Assembly (NCBI RefSeq): GCF_020832205.1
Contig: NZ_JAFIFD010000004.1
Coordinates: 1 to 33,165 of the forward strand
From: Exiguobacterium sp.
GTDB lineage: Bacteria; Bacillota; Bacilli; Exiguobacteriales; Exiguobacteriaceae
Length of the DNA stretch: 33,165 nucleotides
Reading direction: 5' to 3'
Below the pieces are notes generated by a model. The model searched no databases, was not told the DNA's origin, and was given only the letters and a program-made list of their open reading frames with translations. This document shows positions 30,837 to 33,165 of this stretch, piece after piece. The position numbers and the translations under genes are program-made. How positions within the stretch are numbered: position 1 is the first letter of the stretch; every line of letters starts with the position of its first letter.

Positions 30837-32015
30837 ATGAATCTCGATATCAACATCATCATCTTCCTCGGCGCGGCACTCGCCCTTATCTCTATCGTCA
30901 GCCTATTGATTGAACGTTTGTTTTTCCCGAGCATCTTGGCGTTCATCGGCATCGGGGTCATCGTCGGTTTCTTCTGGGACGGTAACGATGTGTTCAAAAT
31001 CGCCGGAGAGATCGGCATCATTTTGTTATTCTTCTTGCTTGGCTTGAAGTTCCCGATCAATGAGCTCGTCAAACGGATGCGTCAAGTTTGGAAAGCAGGC
31101 GTCCTCGACATCATCCTCGCGTTCGGCGTCTCGATGTTGATCGCGATGGCGTTCGGACTCGATTTTCCAAAAGCATTTTTAATCGGGGCGGTGTTGTACG
31201 CGACGAGTTCGTCCATTTCGGCTCGTCTTCTCGAACGTCATCAAGACAAACATGAGAACATTAAAGAGTTCGTGCTCGCCCTTTTAATTTTTGAGGATAT
31301 TTTCGCCCCGCTCTTATTGACGATCGCACCGTTCATCATTCAAGACGAGCCGATCGCCTTCAGCGATATCGGGAAAGTGTTCGTCGGATTCCTCGTGTTC
31401 GGTGTCCTCTTATTCGTCGGAATCAAGTTTGTGATGCGTCATCCACGCACCGTCAAACATTTGCTCCGTCAAGACGATGCGAGCATCGGGCTCATCGGCT
31501 TGATTCTCTTTTTCGCCGGCGTCGGTATGGTGTTCGGTCTCTCTGAAATACTCGGGGCCTTCATCGCCGGGATTATGCTCGCCGGGATCCATGACATCCG
31601 GCCGCTCAAGCGGTTGACCGTTCCGGTTCGCGATTTGTTCTTACCTATCTTTTTCATCTCGTTCGGGATTTCCATCAACCTCGAGCAAGGGGTCATCATC
31701 AATGCGCTGTTCTTCGTGTTGATCGTGTGGGGCGTGTTGTCGAAATGGATCGTCGGCCGAGTCGGCGGACGGATGTACGGCTTGACGCGCGTGCAGGCGA
31801 ACGAGGCCGGTTTCTCGCTTGCCCCTCGTGGCGAGTTCTCAATCTTGTTCACGGCGTTATCGAATGGCGCGATCAACTTGTTCGTCGGTCTCTACATCTT
31901 CGTCTCGGCCATCATCGGGATCGTCTTATTCCGCTTCTCCGAGAGTTTAGCGGAAAAGACGGAACAGACGTTGGAGAAAGTGTTACCTGAAGAGAAAAAT
32001 AAAAATCAGGATTGA
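30837..32015 (+). CDS. CPA2-family cation:proton antiporter, membrane domain only
   Basis: The 392-residue protein is a Kef/NapA-type monovalent cation:proton antiporter with about twelve membrane segments. Typical CPA2 stretches are visible: LPFLLLGLKFPINEL-like LLFFLLGLKFPINEL, the YATSSSISARLLE region, LALLIFEDIFAPLLL (with the conserved acidic residues) and ILGAFIAGIMLAG. The C-terminus has no RCK (TrkA-N) domain, only a short charged tail, so regulation must come from elsewhere; no KhtT-like partner is adjacent. It is probably K+/H+ or Na+/H+. The start at 30837 follows AGGAGG. It resembles B. subtilis KhtU in type. Confidence 0.88.
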   Translation: MNLDINIIIFLGAALALISIVSLLIERLFFPSILAFIGIGVIVGFFWDGNDVFKIAGEIGIILLFFLLGLKFPINELVKRMRQVWKAGVLDIILAFGVSMLIAMAFGLDFPKAFLIGAVLYATSSSISARLLERHQDKHENIKEFVLALLIFEDIFAPLLLTIAPFIIQDEPIAFSDIGKVFVGFLVFGVLLFVGIKFVMRHPRTVKHLLRQDDASIGLIGLILFFAGVGMVFGLSEILGAFIAGIMLAGIHDIRPLKRLTVPVRDLFLPIFFISFGISINLEQGVIINALFFVLIVWGVLSKWIVGRVGGRMYGLTRVQANEAGFSLAPRGEFSILFTALSNGAINLFVGLYIFVSAIIGIVLFRFSESLAEKTEQTLEKVLPEEKNKNQD

Positions 32016-32033
32016 CGAAAGGGGCAAGGATCA

Positions 32034-32444
32034 ATGGTAGAAGTAGCGTTCGTTTGTATTCACAACTCGTGCCGCTCACAAATGGCCGAGACGATCGGGA
32101 AAGATTTGCTCGGCGACATCGCCCGGGTCCATTCGGCCGGGACGGAAGATTATCCCGAAGTAAAACCGCTTGCTTTAGAAGCCGTACGCGAAATCGGTCT
32201 CGACCCGACCGGGCAGTCACCGAAACGTCTCGACGCCATCCCGCAACGGCTCGATTATTTGATCACGATGGGCTGCGGTGTCGAATGTCCTTACGTACCG
32301 ACAGCGTATCGCGAAGACTGGGGGCTCGACGACCCGTCCGGTCAGCCGCTCGAAGCGTTCCGGGAGACACGGGACGAGATCGTCGCGAAGATGCATCGCT
32401 TGCGTAAGCAAATTTTAGCGGACCATCCTGAATTGAAACGTTGA
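32034..32444 (+). CDS. ArsC-like low-molecular-weight phosphatase/arsenate reductase
   Basis: The 136-residue protein has the LMW-PTP P-loop Cys8-x5-Arg14-Ser15 (FVCIHNSCRSQ) and a catalytic Asp in EDWGLDDPSG. Two further Cys, 81 and 85 (MGCGVECPY), suit the disulfide relay of thioredoxin-coupled ArsC arsenate reductases. The redox pair spacing is 4 residues rather than the 7 of B. subtilis ArsC (Cys82 and Cys89). No arsR, arsB or acr3 gene is adjacent. It follows the antiporter by 18 bases and is the end of the unit. Confidence 0.85.
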   Translation: MVEVAFVCIHNSCRSQMAETIGKDLLGDIARVHSAGTEDYPEVKPLALEAVREIGLDPTGQSPKRLDAIPQRLDYLITMGCGVECPYVPTAYREDWGLDDPSGQPLEAFRETRDEIVAKMHRLRKQILADHPELKR

Positions 32445-32473
32445 ACGGGCCCTCTGACGAGGACCCGTTTTTT
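32444..32473 (+). terminator. Terminator of the GNAT-antiporter-ArsC unit
   Basis: AACGGG (32444-32449) pairs with CCCGTT (32464-32469), with an inner CC/GG extension, followed by a run of T residues. It lies between convergent genes. Confidence 0.8.
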
Positions 32474-32478
32474 CATCT

Positions 32479-33108
32479 TCAAAACGAAGAGGCGCGTTTT
32501 GATTTATTCTGTTTTCGTCGCTTCCGCCAAACGATATAGACGAGAAGTCCGATGGCGAGGAGAGCATAGATGACGTACGAATAGACGTCTAAATATCGAA
32601 GGATCGACTCCCAATTCTCTCCGACCCGAATCCCGACATAAATCAATATCGAATTCCAAATGAGTGTCCCGGCCGTACTCAACAATAAAAATTTGGCGAA
32701 CGGCATGTTCGACATGCCGGCTGGAAGTGAAATCAAGCTCCGGACGACAGGCATGAGCCGTCCGAAAAAGACCATCCATCCTCCGTAACGGTCGAACCAG
32801 GCGTCCGCCTTATGGACATCCTCGATATCAAGCCGCAGCCACTTCCCATATTTTTTCGTCCATTTCTCAATTTGTTCAACATCGAGATAAAGCCCGATTC
32901 CATATAGCAAAATCGCACCGGCGATCGCCCCGACCGTCGCCGCGACGATGACGAGCCAAATGATCAAATCCGTCTTGACGGCAAAGAATCCGCCGAATAA
33001 GAGGACGACTTCTGACGGGATCGGCGGGAACACGTTCTCGATAAAAATCATGAACGCGATGCCGAAATAACCGAACTGCTCGATGATTCCTATCATCCAT
33101 TCACGCAT
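32479..33108 (-). CDS. DedA-family membrane protein
   Basis: The 209-residue protein has the DedA signature: IENVFPPIPSEVVLLFGGFF with re-entrant Pro-Pro, and GRLMPVVRSLISLPAGMSNM with the conserved Arg residues. Five or six hydrophobic segments are apparent, and the C-terminus is strongly basic (KRRKQNKSKRASSF). DedA proteins (YqjA, UptA types) act in lipid scrambling or undecaprenyl phosphate recycling and membrane homeostasis. The ATG at 33108 follows GGAGGT at 7 bases; an ATG at 33123 lies upstream of that site. A TATACT (33135-33140 region, minus strand) may be a -10. Confidence 0.9.
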   Translation of the reverse strand: MREWMIGIIEQFGYFGIAFMIFIENVFPPIPSEVVLLFGGFFAVKTDLIIWLVIVAATVGAIAGAILLYGIGLYLDVEQIEKWTKKYGKWLRLDIEDVHKADAWFDRYGGWMVFFGRLMPVVRSLISLPAGMSNMPFAKFLLLSTAGTLIWNSILIYVGIRVGENWESILRYLDVYSYVIYALLAIGLLVYIVWRKRRKQNKSKRASSF

Positions 33109-33165
33109 ACGATCGACCTCCATTATATATTCGGTAGTATACCCCCGCGTCGATAACTGAAACCG

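Noticed and set aside
1-33165. CRISPR arrays, insertion sequences, prophage genes
   Set aside because: No regularly spaced repeats, transposase motifs or phage structural genes were seen on either strand.

Overview
The window reads as ordinary chromosome of a Gram-positive Bacillales bacterium of moderate GC content. Exiguobacterium is my best guess, inferred from gene content and base composition; I ran no search. Supporting features are a type B RNase P RNA next to a ypsC/rlmL-like methyltransferase (the Bacillus arrangement), AAGGAGG-type ribosome binding sites, and Bacillus-style loci: ykoFEDC under a TPP riboswitch, yciC with a Zur-like box, glcU, glpP and the heme module hssRS-hrtBA. 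I see no insertion sequence, prophage, CRISPR array or rRNA operon.

Layout. 1-1.4 kb: 3' part of the rRNA methyltransferase gene and rnpB, both on the minus strand. 1.4-4.9 kb: three unidentified genes and a secreted subtilisin-like protease. 5.0-8.7 kb: a heme sensing and detoxification module (response regulator, histidine kinase, permease, ATPase), with a candidate HssR direct repeat and a terminator-like hairpin that overlaps the ribosome binding site of hrtB. 8.7-12.3 kb: an unknown gene, an alpha/beta hydrolase, a CPBP membrane protease, a lytic transglycosylase-like protein and a DUF1643-like protein. 12.4-15.97 kb: the ykoFEDC thiamine/hydroxymethylpyrimidine ECF importer with promoter, TPP riboswitch, attenuator and 3' terminator. 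16-21.2 kb, minus strand: a COG0523 zinc-linked GTPase with a Zur-like box, a small membrane protein, an SMP-30 lactonase-like protein, rlmN and an amidase. 21.2-22.2 kb: a 53-residue membrane protein, then msrA behind a SAM-I riboswitch. 22.2-23.4 kb: a visibly AT-rich island with a YcxB-like gene and a decayed coding fragment. 23.4-26.7 kb: a glucose uptake transporter, tRNA-Ala(GGC), a Cys-rich copper-storage-like protein, a DEDDh exonuclease and a glycosyltransferase/GtrA fusion. 26.8-33.1 kb: a cation exchanger behind a yybP-ykoY (Mn2+) riboswitch, an HD-domain ppGpp-hydrolase-like protein, an SDR, a lone glpP, a GNAT - cation/H+ antiporter - ArsC-like gene row, and a DedA membrane protein.

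The distinctive feature is the density of cis-regulatory RNA and operators: three recognisable metabolite or metal riboswitches (TPP, SAM-I, Mn2+), a Zur-like box, an HssR-like repeat and many intrinsic terminators. Metal and cofactor homeostasis links several loci (heme, zinc, manganese/calcium, copper, thiamine). I did not find an unmistakably new system. The most interesting observations are the hairpin and promoter arrangement ahead of hrtB, the Mn2+ riboswitch on a CaCA-family exchanger, and a SAM riboswitch on a lone msrA.
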